DNA of 64,000 nt from Prolixibacteraceae bacterium (GTDB taxonomy: Bacteria > Bacteroidota > Bacteroidia > Bacteroidales > Prolixibacteraceae), in the NCBI GenBank assembly GCA_019459485.1, contig JAIBEZ010000073.1, forward strand, positions 1 to 64,000. Direction: 5' to 3'. Of the stretch, positions 22,773 through 32,182 are shown piece by piece (the first letter of the stretch is position 1; each line of letters opens with the position of its first letter). A program made the translations under genes and the position numbers. The notes under the pieces are model-generated. The model had not been told where the DNA came from. It searched no databases and worked only from the letters and a program-made list of their open reading frames with translations.

Positions 22773-25421
22773 CTATTCAATCAGGTTTATCCCTGTAATT
22801 TTAACAGAAGGTTGACCTCCTTTTATATCCGATGTGTAGCAATATCCTTTAATATTCCGTTTTTCTCCGGGCAAGAGCGAAAAGTAATTATCATCCAAAA
22901 AAACCGGAGCAATAAAATTTCCTGTTTCTTTGTCCAGCATCATAATTTCTGTTGACAAAGCGATGTTTTCAGTTGGATTTTCTACGATTATTTCGAACTG
23001 CGTTTTATCCTGATCAGCAACACTATTCAGCTGGTAATCAAGTTTAACTTTAGGAAGTTTGTTGATCTCTTGCAGGTTTTGATGTTTTTTTGTGGGGGTA
23101 TGTGCAAAATAGGTTTCATCCCAGTTAAATTCGTGCTTTGTTTTTGTCAACAGATACTGATTAATGGCTAATGTTTCCTGGTTCGAACCAAAAATTCTTA
23201 AATCAAGAAAATAAGTTGAATCCAATCCCGCTATCACATCCGGAATTTCGTGAACCTGCACGTACTGATCCTCCTGAATTTCTAAAGGAACGTTTACTGC
23301 AAGCAACTCTTCCATATCCAGATTTAATACTTTGACCGAAACGGTTAATCCGGAGTAATTAGTAAAGGATGAATTGGACACAACTATATTGTTTTTGCCA
23401 TAATCATAAATTACCTGTAACGGCTCCAATGCTTTCTTTGTACCATAAAATGCTCCGTTTGGCAATAGGTCAAAACCATACAGTTGCCAGATTAACTTTG
23501 GCCACGATGAATTTAACATCCACTGAATGATTCCTGTGGCATGATTCCGATTAACGGTAAACGCTTCGAACATTGGCCTGATTGATTCGTAGTTAAGAAG
23601 CTGAGCTTTTTTACAATACTCTTCAAGGTTAGCTGGTTCCCCGAACCGCGCGTTCATGGCCCGGTTATATCGCTCCAGTGTCTGAAATTCGTTGCGCCCG
23701 CAATGATATTCCCAAACATCGTTAATCGGCCAAAGTGATTCTGAAGGAATCATATTGTAGATGGATTGAATAGGTGGAACCTGCGCCCCGGGGCCTGTTT
23801 CGGTATTAAAGCCGTATGCTCCTCCGTAAACCGTATCGGTGTACCAGTAAACAGGCGGAACATATTCGTAAGGGCCTTCCATTTTCATCCCTGACCAGCC
23901 GGAGATTGTACTTTTTTTCATGGCAGCCGAAGTAACCATCGGCCGGGTTGGATCTTCCTGCTCTAAAATAGCCAGATATTTATGTTCAAGTTCAGGAAGT
24001 GGCAACATATCGCTTCCCGTCATCCACATAAATATGCTGGGATGGTTGCGGAGCCATTTGATCATGTCTTTCCAGGATTCAGCAATCAATTCTATTTCTT
24101 CCTCGGTTTGAATACATCCATAGATATCGCTACATTCTTCGGGCGACTTTCCGCAATAGTTTGACCATTCCCACTGACAACTCCACCCCGTCATAATTAA
24201 AATTCCTTCCCTGTCGCAGATATCGTATAAATCCTGGTTATTTCCCCAAAAACCTTCCGGACGGATCGTATTCAGGTTCATATGTTTCACATATTCGAGC
24301 TGCCGTTCAAGCTTTAGCGAATCGGGCATTAGAAATAACTGGTCAACCCAACCGCCACCTTTAATAAGAATTTTCTTCCCATTCAGTTTATACCCTTTAT
24401 GCTCTCTTCCATATTTGTTGTATGAATACTCCTGAATATCACGGATACCGAATTGTGTTTCCGTTCGATCACTGATTTGTTTGTCGGTATAAAAGGCAAG
24501 TTTCAAATCATATAATTCAGGTTTTCCCAGATCGTGTGTCCACCAAATGCGGGGATTATCAATTTTTAGTGACGAAAATTCTTCCGGCGAAAACCGGATA
24601 AGTTTTTTCTCGTTTGGCAACAAATTCACTTCCTTTCGAATTTTAATATCACCAATTTGGGCTTCCAGATATCCGCTGGCATCAGTGCTTGAATTATTTT
24701 CCACTTCGGTTGAAATTTGCAATTCGGCATATTTTAAAGTGGCTGTATCTATGTGAGTTTGAACAAACGGCGCCTTCAAAGAAACATCGCCCGACGAACA
24801 AAGACGTACCTCTCGCCAGATTCCCATTCCGCGATCGGGAGACTCAGGATTCCAGTCTACAAATCCAACTGTAAAATCACCCGCAGCAGGCGGAAAAACT
24901 TCTACTGCCAAAATGTTCTCCCCACTTTTTTTGACCAGTTTGCTGATGTTAAAAGCGAATTGACGGAAAGGCCCGGCAAGCGTATCAGCCGAAGCAATCC
25001 GCTTCCCGTTTAACCATATATTTGCCCGGTAAATAATACCATCGAACTCCAGATGGTATGTTGAGGCATTTTTGTTTTTAACTTCAAAAACCTTTCGATA
25101 CCACCAGGAGCCTTGAAATTGCTCTTTGTCAACTTCTTCAAAGTTTTCCCCCATGAATATATCAGGATAAACACCATTTTTCACAAGCGTACCAAGTACA
25201 GTTGAAGGAACAGTTGCATTATGCCAGCCGGCCATTTCGCCTTCTGAGCTTGTGAGTTTCTCTCCCCTTTCAGTCACTTGCTGCGACGATTGTATTTGCC
25301 ATCCATTGTCAAGCGGCAACACAGAAGAAACATCATTTTTCATTGAACAGGAAACAAATAACGCGAGTATGAAAATTAAAACGGCATTCCTCATTCGATG
25401 ATCGAACAAATTATAATTCAT
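22773..25421 (-). CDS. GH2 exo-beta-D-glucosaminidase-like lipoprotein
   Basis: The 882-residue protein has a lipoprotein signal (LFVSCS), so it is probably anchored in the envelope. GH2 architecture is visible: sugar-binding domain (SWWYRKVFEV...IWLNGKRIA), Ig domain, then a TIM barrel. The acid/base motif is MTGSDML with Asp471, where classical beta-galactosidases have NE. The putative nucleophile is Glu541 in GFNTETGPG. As I recall, Asp and Glu at these positions define the chitosan exo-glucosaminidase (CsxA) subfamily. The downstream ROK kinase and upstream phosphatase suggest release and use of (phospho)glucosamine. Beta-mannosidase-like activity is the main alternative. Confidence 0.8.
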   Translation of the reverse strand: MNYNLFDHRMRNAVLIFILALFVSCSMKNDVSSVLPLDNGWQIQSSQQVTERGEKLTSSEGEMAGWHNATVPSTVLGTLVKNGVYPDIFMGENFEEVDKEQFQGSWWYRKVFEVKNKNASTYHLEFDGIIYRANIWLNGKRIASADTLAGPFRQFAFNISKLVKKSGENILAVEVFPPAAGDFTVGFVDWNPESPDRGMGIWREVRLCSSGDVSLKAPFVQTHIDTATLKYAELQISTEVENNSSTDASGYLEAQIGDIKIRKEVNLLPNEKKLIRFSPEEFSSLKIDNPRIWWTHDLGKPELYDLKLAFYTDKQISDRTETQFGIRDIQEYSYNKYGREHKGYKLNGKKILIKGGGWVDQLFLMPDSLKLERQLEYVKHMNLNTIRPEGFWGNNQDLYDICDREGILIMTGWSCQWEWSNYCGKSPEECSDIYGCIQTEEEIELIAESWKDMIKWLRNHPSIFMWMTGSDMLPLPELEHKYLAILEQEDPTRPMVTSAAMKKSTISGWSGMKMEGPYEYVPPVYWYTDTVYGGAYGFNTETGPGAQVPPIQSIYNMIPSESLWPINDVWEYHCGRNEFQTLERYNRAMNARFGEPANLEEYCKKAQLLNYESIRPMFEAFTVNRNHATGIIQWMLNSSWPKLIWQLYGFDLLPNGAFYGTKKALEPLQVIYDYGKNNIVVSNSSFTNYSGLTVSVKVLNLDMEELLAVNVPLEIQEDQYVQVHEIPDVIAGLDSTYFLDLRIFGSNQETLAINQYLLTKTKHEFNWDETYFAHTPTKKHQNLQEINKLPKVKLDYQLNSVADQDKTQFEIIVENPTENIALSTEIMMLDKETGNFIAPVFLDDNYFSLLPGEKRNIKGYCYTSDIKGGQPSVKITGINLIE

Positions 25422-25432
25422 GGGTTTTTATT

Positions 25433-26572
25433 TTATGGATTTAACCTTAGTACCTTAATAAATTTTTGAAAAAACGATGTGTTTTCACCAATGCCCGTAA
25501 ACATTTCTGCACCAGGGCCATACGCAAACACCGGAACCATTATCCCTGTATGTCCGCCGGTTGTGAAACGCCCGGTAACTTCTCCTGTTTCCATATTTCC
25601 ATTAACCAGTGTCAAACCTCCGGTTTCGTGATCGGCTGTTATCACAACCAAGGTTTCACCGTCTTTGGCCGCGAACTCAAGAACTTTTCCGATGGTTTGG
25701 TCGAAATCAAGCATTTCTTCAACGGTATATTGCATGTCGTTGTCGTGTCCGCCTCCGTCTATTTCAGAAGCTTCTACCATCAGGAAAAAGCCGTTTTTAT
25801 GATCATCCAAGATGTCAAGGGCAACTGCTGTTGTTCTTTCCAGTTGGTCTCCCCGCTGGCTGATTCTTCCTTCTCTAAGGAAACCGGCTAATTTTCCGCT
25901 TTTTATTTTTGTAACCTCAGTAATGGTATCGCACACTTGGTATCCTTTTTCGGTAAGTTCGGCGAGTAGGTCGCGCCCGTCCTCCCGATTTTGAAAATGC
26001 TCAATTCCTCCACCGATAAATACCTCTAGATCCGAAGCAACAAACGCTTTTGCAATTTCAGGCATCATTTTCCGGCTTGGTACATGCGCTACAAAATCGG
26101 CCGGTGTTGCGTCAAGCAAGCTTGTTGTTACAACAATACCGGTTGCCAGGTTATTTTTTTGTGCTACTGTAATTATAGAGGGAACCGGATTCCCGTTGCT
26201 ATCAACACCAACAGACGAATTGTTTGCTTTATGGCCTACAGCAATAGCTGTACCTCCTGCACCCGAATCGGTTACATAGCGATTGGCCGATTGTGTTCTT
26301 GAGTACCCGAGGTGTTTGAAATTATTCAAATAAAGTTGCCCGCGGTTTGCGGTTGCTCCGGCAAAAACCTGGGCAACTCCCATTCCGTCACCAATCATTA
26401 ATATTACATTCTTTGGTTTTTTCGCTTTAAACTTTTGCGGAAAATCTTTGACTTCGTAAAAAGTTTGATTTTGATAGACGGATTCAGTCCCTTCGAATGT
26501 TTTGCTTTGTGCATGAACTGACTGAAAGGATAAAACAAGTAACAAGGACGTTAAAATGCTAATAATTTTCAT
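25433..26572 (-). CDS. Alkaline phosphatase (PhoA family), AP1
   Basis: The 379-residue secreted enzyme has the signal MKIISILTSLLLVLSFQSVHAQ. The metal site begins NVILMIGDGMGVAQ (Asp62). The nucleophile motif is VTDSGAGGTAIA (Ser103). Further metal ligands lie in EASEIDGGGHDNDM and VITADHETGGLT. It hydrolyses phosphomonoesters in the periplasm. It lies 11 bp upstream of the GH2 gene, so they act together. It is much closer in sequence to AP3 at 39.8-40.9 kb than to AP2 at 30.6-32.0 kb. Pairing with a glucosaminidase suggests glycan dephosphorylation more than general phosphate scavenging. Confidence 0.9.
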   Translation of the reverse strand: MKIISILTSLLLVLSFQSVHAQSKTFEGTESVYQNQTFYEVKDFPQKFKAKKPKNVILMIGDGMGVAQVFAGATANRGQLYLNNFKHLGYSRTQSANRYVTDSGAGGTAIAVGHKANNSSVGVDSNGNPVPSIITVAQKNNLATGIVVTTSLLDATPADFVAHVPSRKMMPEIAKAFVASDLEVFIGGGIEHFQNREDGRDLLAELTEKGYQVCDTITEVTKIKSGKLAGFLREGRISQRGDQLERTTAVALDILDDHKNGFFLMVEASEIDGGGHDNDMQYTVEEMLDFDQTIGKVLEFAAKDGETLVVITADHETGGLTLVNGNMETGEVTGRFTTGGHTGIMVPVFAYGPGAEMFTGIGENTSFFQKFIKVLRLNP

Positions 26573-26575
26573 GAG

Positions 26576-26938
26576 TTAAAATTTTAAATTTAAAGGTGTC
26601 CAAAAAGTCTGGTTATGTTGACCTACTCGACATTTAAAAGGAGTGGTTTGATGCCACTGATTGGCAACATATTTCCTATAATGCAGATATTTCAAGAGGT
26701 TATTCTTGAGAGAACTGCGTATCGTCACCAAACGCTCTTCTCCATTCTTAGTATTGCCCCATGTTCCCACTCGCAGTACATTCCTCTCCAAATCAATATA
26801 ATTTCTTAATAGTATGTCAAAAAAATGTGTTTGAAAAATGATGATAAATTTTAAACGCGAAAAAATAACTAAACTAAAGAGGTTCTCCATTTTTTGAGGC
26901 ATTCGTGAATGCAATATTTGAGCTATTGGATTTGACAT
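26576..26938 (-). pseudogene. Probable tyrosine-recombinase fragment
   Basis: A 120-codon frame fills the gap between two PUL genes. Its middle (YIDLERNVLRVGTWGNTKNGEERLVTI, then SLKNNLLKYLHYRKYV) resembles the first strands and helix of a tyrosine-integrase catalytic domain. The usual pattern there is DIDLE...TKNGKERxVPIxxxLxxxLxxY. The rest is not recognisable and the catalytic Arg/His/Tyr residues are missing. I treat it as a scrap of integrase. A chance short gene is possible. Confidence 0.45.
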
Positions 26939-29900
26939 TACCTGCTATACGTATATAACTCTATTGCAGACAGGCTAAATTTTTTTGAGGCATATGCTGT
27001 ATCAATGCCACTGACACTTTGCCCACTGACACCCCCTGAACTTAGTCGGCCAGTCATTCCCACCGCCGGAGATTCATTCAGCAAACCCCTCGGCGTAATT
27101 CTTACATATCGTCCATTGGCTTGCGTGGGCAGGACAATATTTGTCATGACCGAACCCGATTCGCGATTGTCATACTCGGCAACCACCGTGTAATCCGTGT
27201 TGTTGTTGCTTACCTCAACCCTGACATGGTCCGGACGGCCTCTCAAATTGTTCATACTATTCCACCGGAGCATGATTCGATCGAAATTCTGCGAGGTTTC
27301 CAGATCCACCACAAACGAAACTTCCTCAGGAGTCAGGGTGGCAAAAGAGTTCATGTCAGAGTCAATAAATGTTTTGCCATTCATGGCTGCTAAAAGTCCG
27401 TTTTGGGATACGGTGGTGATATTTGCCGGATTGGTACCCCCGATGACCGTTTTCCCTCTTGCGATATTATTGGTCCCGTTATCGGGTATCGCACTGTAGA
27501 TGTTGGTCGCCGCCCGCTTGTCGGATCCCTTGATTATGTTGTTGTAACAACTGACGGCCACAAAAGCATCACCTATCAAATCCGATTTGTTATACGATAT
27601 TTCGATGTCACGTACCTCTCCGGGGAACAGGGTAAAGAGATTGTCGTCATAAAAGACCGGAGCCACGAGCATTTTCCTGTCACTGCCGGTGTAGGCCTTC
27701 AATTCAACCGCATATGCGATTGAACCGGAAGGGTTTTCAACCCTGAAGGTCACTATATTCTTGTTGACAACGCTCTTCTTACCTGCGGGAGAGAGTTTCA
27801 AATCCACTTCAGGGAGATGGTTCAACTGCGTCAAGTCGCCCACCTGGAAGGCTCCCGACCTGTTCCACGAGTGGCTGGCGCGGGCTACGTCGTTCCGGGT
27901 TGGCACGGCATACGAATTGATGCTGAGCACCTTGCCTGCCGCATCTTTTAACTCAAGACGGATAAAATATACATCCGATGTGGGTTTGGTCAGAGAAGCC
28001 TGAATGGCATCATGGTCCCAAAGATCAATTACGCCATAAGCATCGGTAATCTTTCCGTAGTAATTGATTTTGAACGGCTCATTCTCCCCCGATTGGTTTT
28101 TCACCAACCCAACGGTCATTGCTCCTTTCCGATTATTTCCTGATACGGAGTATTCAACGGCGGCAGGGGCCCCGTCGGGTTCAATATTGATCATCTTCTC
28201 AAGAGGATTGCTGATGGGATTCCCTTCGATGTCGTAAACCGACATGGTGGCCACGGCTCCGGGATATGCGGTAAAAGTATTGTTGACCACATGAACGGAT
28301 TTCTGATAACCGTTATACATGATGTGGACGGGCTCATTTCCCTTTCTGGCGCCGTAGGTAGTTCCGTTGGGATTCAGATAATGGTCAAACTGGTTCCAGA
28401 ACATAATCGGCCAGGCGTTGTTCAGCATCCAGTTGATGAAACCGCTGGTGTTTTTATATCGGCTAACATTTAGGGCCTCAAACTGTGCCCTTTGCAGCTC
28501 GTACTGGAATACCTGTGCCCGTGTGACAAACTCGTCAAACGTGGCTGAGGGTCCGTAAGAACCATCAATAAACAAGGTGTGATGGCCCAAATTATTGAAG
28601 CTTCCCCGGCTGGTGTGGTAATTCCAGATGTTATAATTTTCAGATGAATTGTACGGCCACAGATTTGCTTCAGGCAACATTCTCCGGATGGTTTCCTGGA
28701 CAGGAATGCTTCCACCGCCTCCGCCTTCCGAAATGAACCCGTAAAGCCCCTTTGGCTCTGCGTAGTACCAGGTGGGCGACTGGCTGTCGTAGGTGGCATC
28801 CATGTGCATACCTCCGGTTATTCCTGTCAGGGTGGCAACCTTGGCCGATCCGTTGTTGCAATTCACGCCTATGTCAAGCCACCTGAGGTCAGACTGTATT
28901 TCTAGGTATTTCTGTTCCACATTCTGGCCATTGACTCCCTGACGGGCAATGCTTGGCGGCTCGTCGCTGCCATTAAACCAAAGGAACATGGATGCATACT
29001 TTCTGGCATTGCGCAGCTGGGCATACAGCGATTCAAAAGCCACAAAGCGCTCGGCCTTTGAATACTCGCCAGGACTTTGCCAACGGTCGCAACAGCACCA
29101 GCCTGTCATGAGCATGATCCCGTTCTCATCCATGAGTTCGAGCAAATGGTTGTCGAAGAACTTGCCTTCATCGCGGATCATGTTCATGCCCATATATTTC
29201 ACATATTCCACTACAGCCTCATTGGCTCTCTGGTCGTGACGCAAGAGTAGATCCGTCGGACAATAACCACCCCCTTTGAGAATTACCGGCCTGTGATTCA
29301 CATAAATCTGAAGCATGTTCGAAAGGTGGTTGGTGGCTATGGTATCGGCAAAATTATTGGCATACGGCGATACATTCACTTCGGCGGTTACTTCGCGGAT
29401 CCCAAAACGATGATGGAGCCTGTCGCTCACCACCCCGTCGGTCGAGAATTCATAGTCGACCTTATACAGCGGCTGATCGCCCGAAAGATATGGCCACCAG
29501 AGCCGGGGATTCGTCAGGTTCAGCTCAGGATGGTCAGCCGCATATAAGGCAATCTCCCGGTTGTAGGCGTTTGCCGGAACCTCAACATTCTCTTTGGTTA
29601 CAGTGGCAACAATATTCCCTTCGGGGTCATTAATGACAGCCTTCAGGGTTCCCTTTTCGCCCGTTGAAGTAAAATTGCTTGCATCCACAAACAGGTTCAA
29701 TTGGGCGCTCGTGTGATCAATGCTCACTTTTGATGCAACGGCCGGATTGGCCAACCGGGTGCTGCCCGAAATATGCACTAAGACTTCGCCGGTCAGACCC
29801 ATCATGGCATCGGCCGGCTGGGGGTTCCAATCCACCCAATAGTAGGTCAGATCATCACGGTATACGGGTTTAGTAACCTTCAGCTTGATGTTATTCTTTG

Positions 29901-30585
29901 CGCTGCCTGTCTTTATCAGGTCTGTAACGTCAAGATCATAGGTACGCATCGAGCCAATAAACAGCGACTTCAACATTTCGAAGTCCGAAACACCCTTCAG
30001 GCTACCGGCACCCTCCGATTCATAATCGGCACCCTCGGCGTCGGGGTCTATAAGCGTAGGACCGTTTTTGAGATAATCCTCATCGGTGATGTTGTTATAG
30101 GTATTGACTACCTCCGTGCCGTTTACGAATATGGCTCCGGCATAACTGATTCCCTTGAAAGTCAGCGTTATCCGTTTTCCGGCCGCCCTGGCGGGAAGGG
30201 TAAATTCGGTGCTGTACCACCACTGGTGATCAAAATCTTCGGCAGGGATTTTCGACAAGTTATCATGAAAGTACACGTTTTTCACTCCATCGTTGTCGGG
30301 CTCGAACAAGTCATCGTATATGCCATTGTCGACCAGATTCCCCAGGACCGTTCCGGGCACGGTAGCCATTATCCATCCCGATGTGGGATAATCCGCGTCG
30401 GCCACCTGTTCATCGGCATCGGTCACAGCCAGGGCCATCAAACCGGGTGTCACTGCCGCTGTGGACGGAGCAATCCTCCATTCCTTCAATTTCTGGCTGG
30501 TTGTTTCCTCTTTACCTGCAAAACCTGTCATCAACATGGCTGACAATAAAATAGTCATACTAATCGTAAATTGCCTTTTGATCAT
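26938..30585 (-). CDS. GH2 exo-beta-D-glucosaminidase-like enzyme with C-terminal F5/8 (CBM32-like) domain
   Basis: The 1215-residue secreted protein (signal MIKRQFTISMTILLSAMLMTGFAG) shares the architecture of the 22.8-25.4 kb GH2. It has the motifs FLWFNGSDEPPS (Asp541) and YGFISEGGGGG (Glu620). An extra C-terminal discoidin-like domain (about 1045-1215; FATLTPEEVSFVVDL, VRVEVSNNNTDYTVVAEY, GRYVRITPRG) probably binds carbohydrate. It lies 54 bp after AP2, repeating the phosphatase-GH2 pairing. Its DNA looks visibly richer in G and C than its neighbours, suggesting separate acquisition. Substrate is probably a GlcN-containing or related polymer. Confidence 0.8.
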   Translation of the reverse strand: MIKRQFTISMTILLSAMLMTGFAGKEETTSQKLKEWRIAPSTAAVTPGLMALAVTDADEQVADADYPTSGWIMATVPGTVLGNLVDNGIYDDLFEPDNDGVKNVYFHDNLSKIPAEDFDHQWWYSTEFTLPARAAGKRITLTFKGISYAGAIFVNGTEVVNTYNNITDEDYLKNGPTLIDPDAEGADYESEGAGSLKGVSDFEMLKSLFIGSMRTYDLDVTDLIKTGSAKNNIKLKVTKPVYRDDLTYYWVDWNPQPADAMMGLTGEVLVHISGSTRLANPAVASKVSIDHTSAQLNLFVDASNFTSTGEKGTLKAVINDPEGNIVATVTKENVEVPANAYNREIALYAADHPELNLTNPRLWWPYLSGDQPLYKVDYEFSTDGVVSDRLHHRFGIREVTAEVNVSPYANNFADTIATNHLSNMLQIYVNHRPVILKGGGYCPTDLLLRHDQRANEAVVEYVKYMGMNMIRDEGKFFDNHLLELMDENGIMLMTGWCCCDRWQSPGEYSKAERFVAFESLYAQLRNARKYASMFLWFNGSDEPPSIARQGVNGQNVEQKYLEIQSDLRWLDIGVNCNNGSAKVATLTGITGGMHMDATYDSQSPTWYYAEPKGLYGFISEGGGGGSIPVQETIRRMLPEANLWPYNSSENYNIWNYHTSRGSFNNLGHHTLFIDGSYGPSATFDEFVTRAQVFQYELQRAQFEALNVSRYKNTSGFINWMLNNAWPIMFWNQFDHYLNPNGTTYGARKGNEPVHIMYNGYQKSVHVVNNTFTAYPGAVATMSVYDIEGNPISNPLEKMINIEPDGAPAAVEYSVSGNNRKGAMTVGLVKNQSGENEPFKINYYGKITDAYGVIDLWDHDAIQASLTKPTSDVYFIRLELKDAAGKVLSINSYAVPTRNDVARASHSWNRSGAFQVGDLTQLNHLPEVDLKLSPAGKKSVVNKNIVTFRVENPSGSIAYAVELKAYTGSDRKMLVAPVFYDDNLFTLFPGEVRDIEISYNKSDLIGDAFVAVSCYNNIIKGSDKRAATNIYSAIPDNGTNNIARGKTVIGGTNPANITTVSQNGLLAAMNGKTFIDSDMNSFATLTPEEVSFVVDLETSQNFDRIMLRWNSMNNLRGRPDHVRVEVSNNNTDYTVVAEYDNRESGSVMTNIVLPTQANGRYVRITPRGLLNESPAVGMTGRLSSGGVSGQSVSGIDTAYASKKFSLSAIELYTYSR

Positions 30586-30639
30586 AGTGCTTCATATTTT
30601 TTCAATCCCCGTGGTATCCTTATAATTCCCTCTTCAACA

Positions 30640-32043
30640 TCAGAAGTCTGCCACTTCCAATATTTTTTTCGGGAGTTGTGTGTTATCCATTAAATTGTTA
30701 AAAGATTCCGCCCCAACTCCTATTGCAAAAACAGGTACAAGCCCGGCGGAATGACCGCTACTCATCCAGCCCACATTGGCTTTTTTGTTTATTATCTTGT
30801 TTGCGGCAACGCTGATTTTTTCATCTTTTTGATAAAGTGTTTCCACTTTCGATGTATCTCCTTCCACAAAGGAAATTTTATACGCCTCACGAATTTGTTC
30901 TTCCTCAGCTTCACTCAGCATAACTTTATCCCAAAAGCCCATGGTTTCGGAAAGCAAAGCTTTTATGTCTTCCCATGAAACATTATTCTTTTTCTGTTCC
31001 CGTAACTCGACAATTTTCGATGACAAAACCGCTTGAGACATTTTCTGGTGCTGAAGAACCTGTAAGTTTAACCGGCTGCTTCCCGTTCCCAGAACCATTC
31101 CACCGGTTTCATGGTCAGCAGTAACAATGATCAAGGTCTCTTCAGGGTGTCTCTGATAAAAATCATAAGCAATTTTTACAGATTCATCCAAGTCAATAAT
31201 TTCGGTAAAAGTAGTTGCTGCATCATTGGCATGGCATGCCATATCAATTGTTCCTCCTTCAACCATTAGAAAAAAACCATCCTGATTATCTCTGCTAAGG
31301 TGTTCAACAGCTGCTTCAGTCAGCTGGGCCAGACTTAAATCGGTTTCCTGTCGGTCAATCGCATATACAAGATCCAACAATTTCTTCTCCTTTCTTTCCA
31401 TCAGGATTATTCTGTCGGCATCTGGAGATTTCTCCTTGTATTCGTCAAAACCATAAGCTAAAACATAACCTTCTTCTTCCATTTGTATATAGACATTAGC
31501 CCCCAATGAACCATCAGCCCGGGTATAAGGCTTTGTAAATGTTGCACCACCGAAGAAATCAAACCTTGATGTAAATGCATCGATTGCAATTTCGTATTGC
31601 ATATTTCGTTTCGTCTGATGGGCATAAAATGCAGCAGGCGTGGCATCATCGAGACCGCAACTCGTCAGTATCCCAACCTTCTTGCCGGCATTTCTTGCGT
31701 TAACGGCGATACTGTATACAGGATTGGATAAGGTACTGTCAAGGCCAACTGTACCGTTTTTTGTTTTTGATCCCGTTGCCAGGGCAGTCCCTGCAGCGGC
31801 AGAATCGGTCACCCCGTTGGAGGCAGAATGGGTACGAAGCAGGCCTGCATTTGGAAACTGTGTGAAAAGTAAAGGTTTAAATCCAATATTCCCTTCCAGT
31901 TCAGCCAGATACATTTCAGTCCCATTTATCTGATTCAGTCCCATTCCATCACCTATAATCAAAAACACATATTTAGCCTTTCCCTGGGAAAAAAGCGTCA
32001 AAAAGACAACCAGTATGGTGAGTAAAAGAAATTTATTTTTCAT
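30640..32043 (-). CDS. Alkaline phosphatase (PhoA family), AP2
   Basis: The frame opens at 32049, but the second Met (32043; MKNKFLLLTILVVFLTLF) makes the better signal peptide. The phosphatase core is KYVFLIIGDGMGLNQ, the nucleophile motif is GVTDSAAAGTALATG, and further ligands lie in VEGGTIDMACHANDA and VTADHETGG. At about 467 residues it is longer than AP1 and AP3 and is a distinct subfamily. It has an insertion before the final GWMSSGHSAGLVPVFAIG segment, where a His metal ligand lies. It follows SusD after a 134-bp gap containing a hairpin, and precedes the second GH2 by 54 bp. Confidence 0.9.
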   Translation of the reverse strand: MKNKFLLLTILVVFLTLFSQGKAKYVFLIIGDGMGLNQINGTEMYLAELEGNIGFKPLLFTQFPNAGLLRTHSASNGVTDSAAAGTALATGSKTKNGTVGLDSTLSNPVYSIAVNARNAGKKVGILTSCGLDDATPAAFYAHQTKRNMQYEIAIDAFTSRFDFFGGATFTKPYTRADGSLGANVYIQMEEEGYVLAYGFDEYKEKSPDADRIILMERKEKKLLDLVYAIDRQETDLSLAQLTEAAVEHLSRDNQDGFFLMVEGGTIDMACHANDAATTFTEIIDLDESVKIAYDFYQRHPEETLIIVTADHETGGMVLGTGSSRLNLQVLQHQKMSQAVLSSKIVELREQKKNNVSWEDIKALLSETMGFWDKVMLSEAEEEQIREAYKISFVEGDTSKVETLYQKDEKISVAANKIINKKANVGWMSSGHSAGLVPVFAIGVGAESFNNLMDNTQLPKKILEVADF

Positions 32044-32119
32044 AACCAAAAGATAAACTTAATGAAACTTCCTGACAATTATTTGATGATTTTATTGCCA
32101 GCAAATTATTTATTTTTAA

Positions 32120-32159
32120 AAGTGGTAGTAGAAAAAAGTAATTTTTCATACTACCACTT
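32120..32159. terminator. Hairpin between susD and phosphatase AP2 (PUL1)
   Basis: AAGTGGTAGTA (32120-32130) pairs with TACTACCACTT (32149-32159). An inner GAAAAA/TTTTTC extension has one bulged base. The minus-strand side has only a short T stretch. A comparable hairpin is at the same place in PUL2, so it may cap susCD mRNA and attenuate read-through. Confidence 0.6.
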
Positions 32160-32182
32160 CATTCTAAAACATTTTCAGAATT

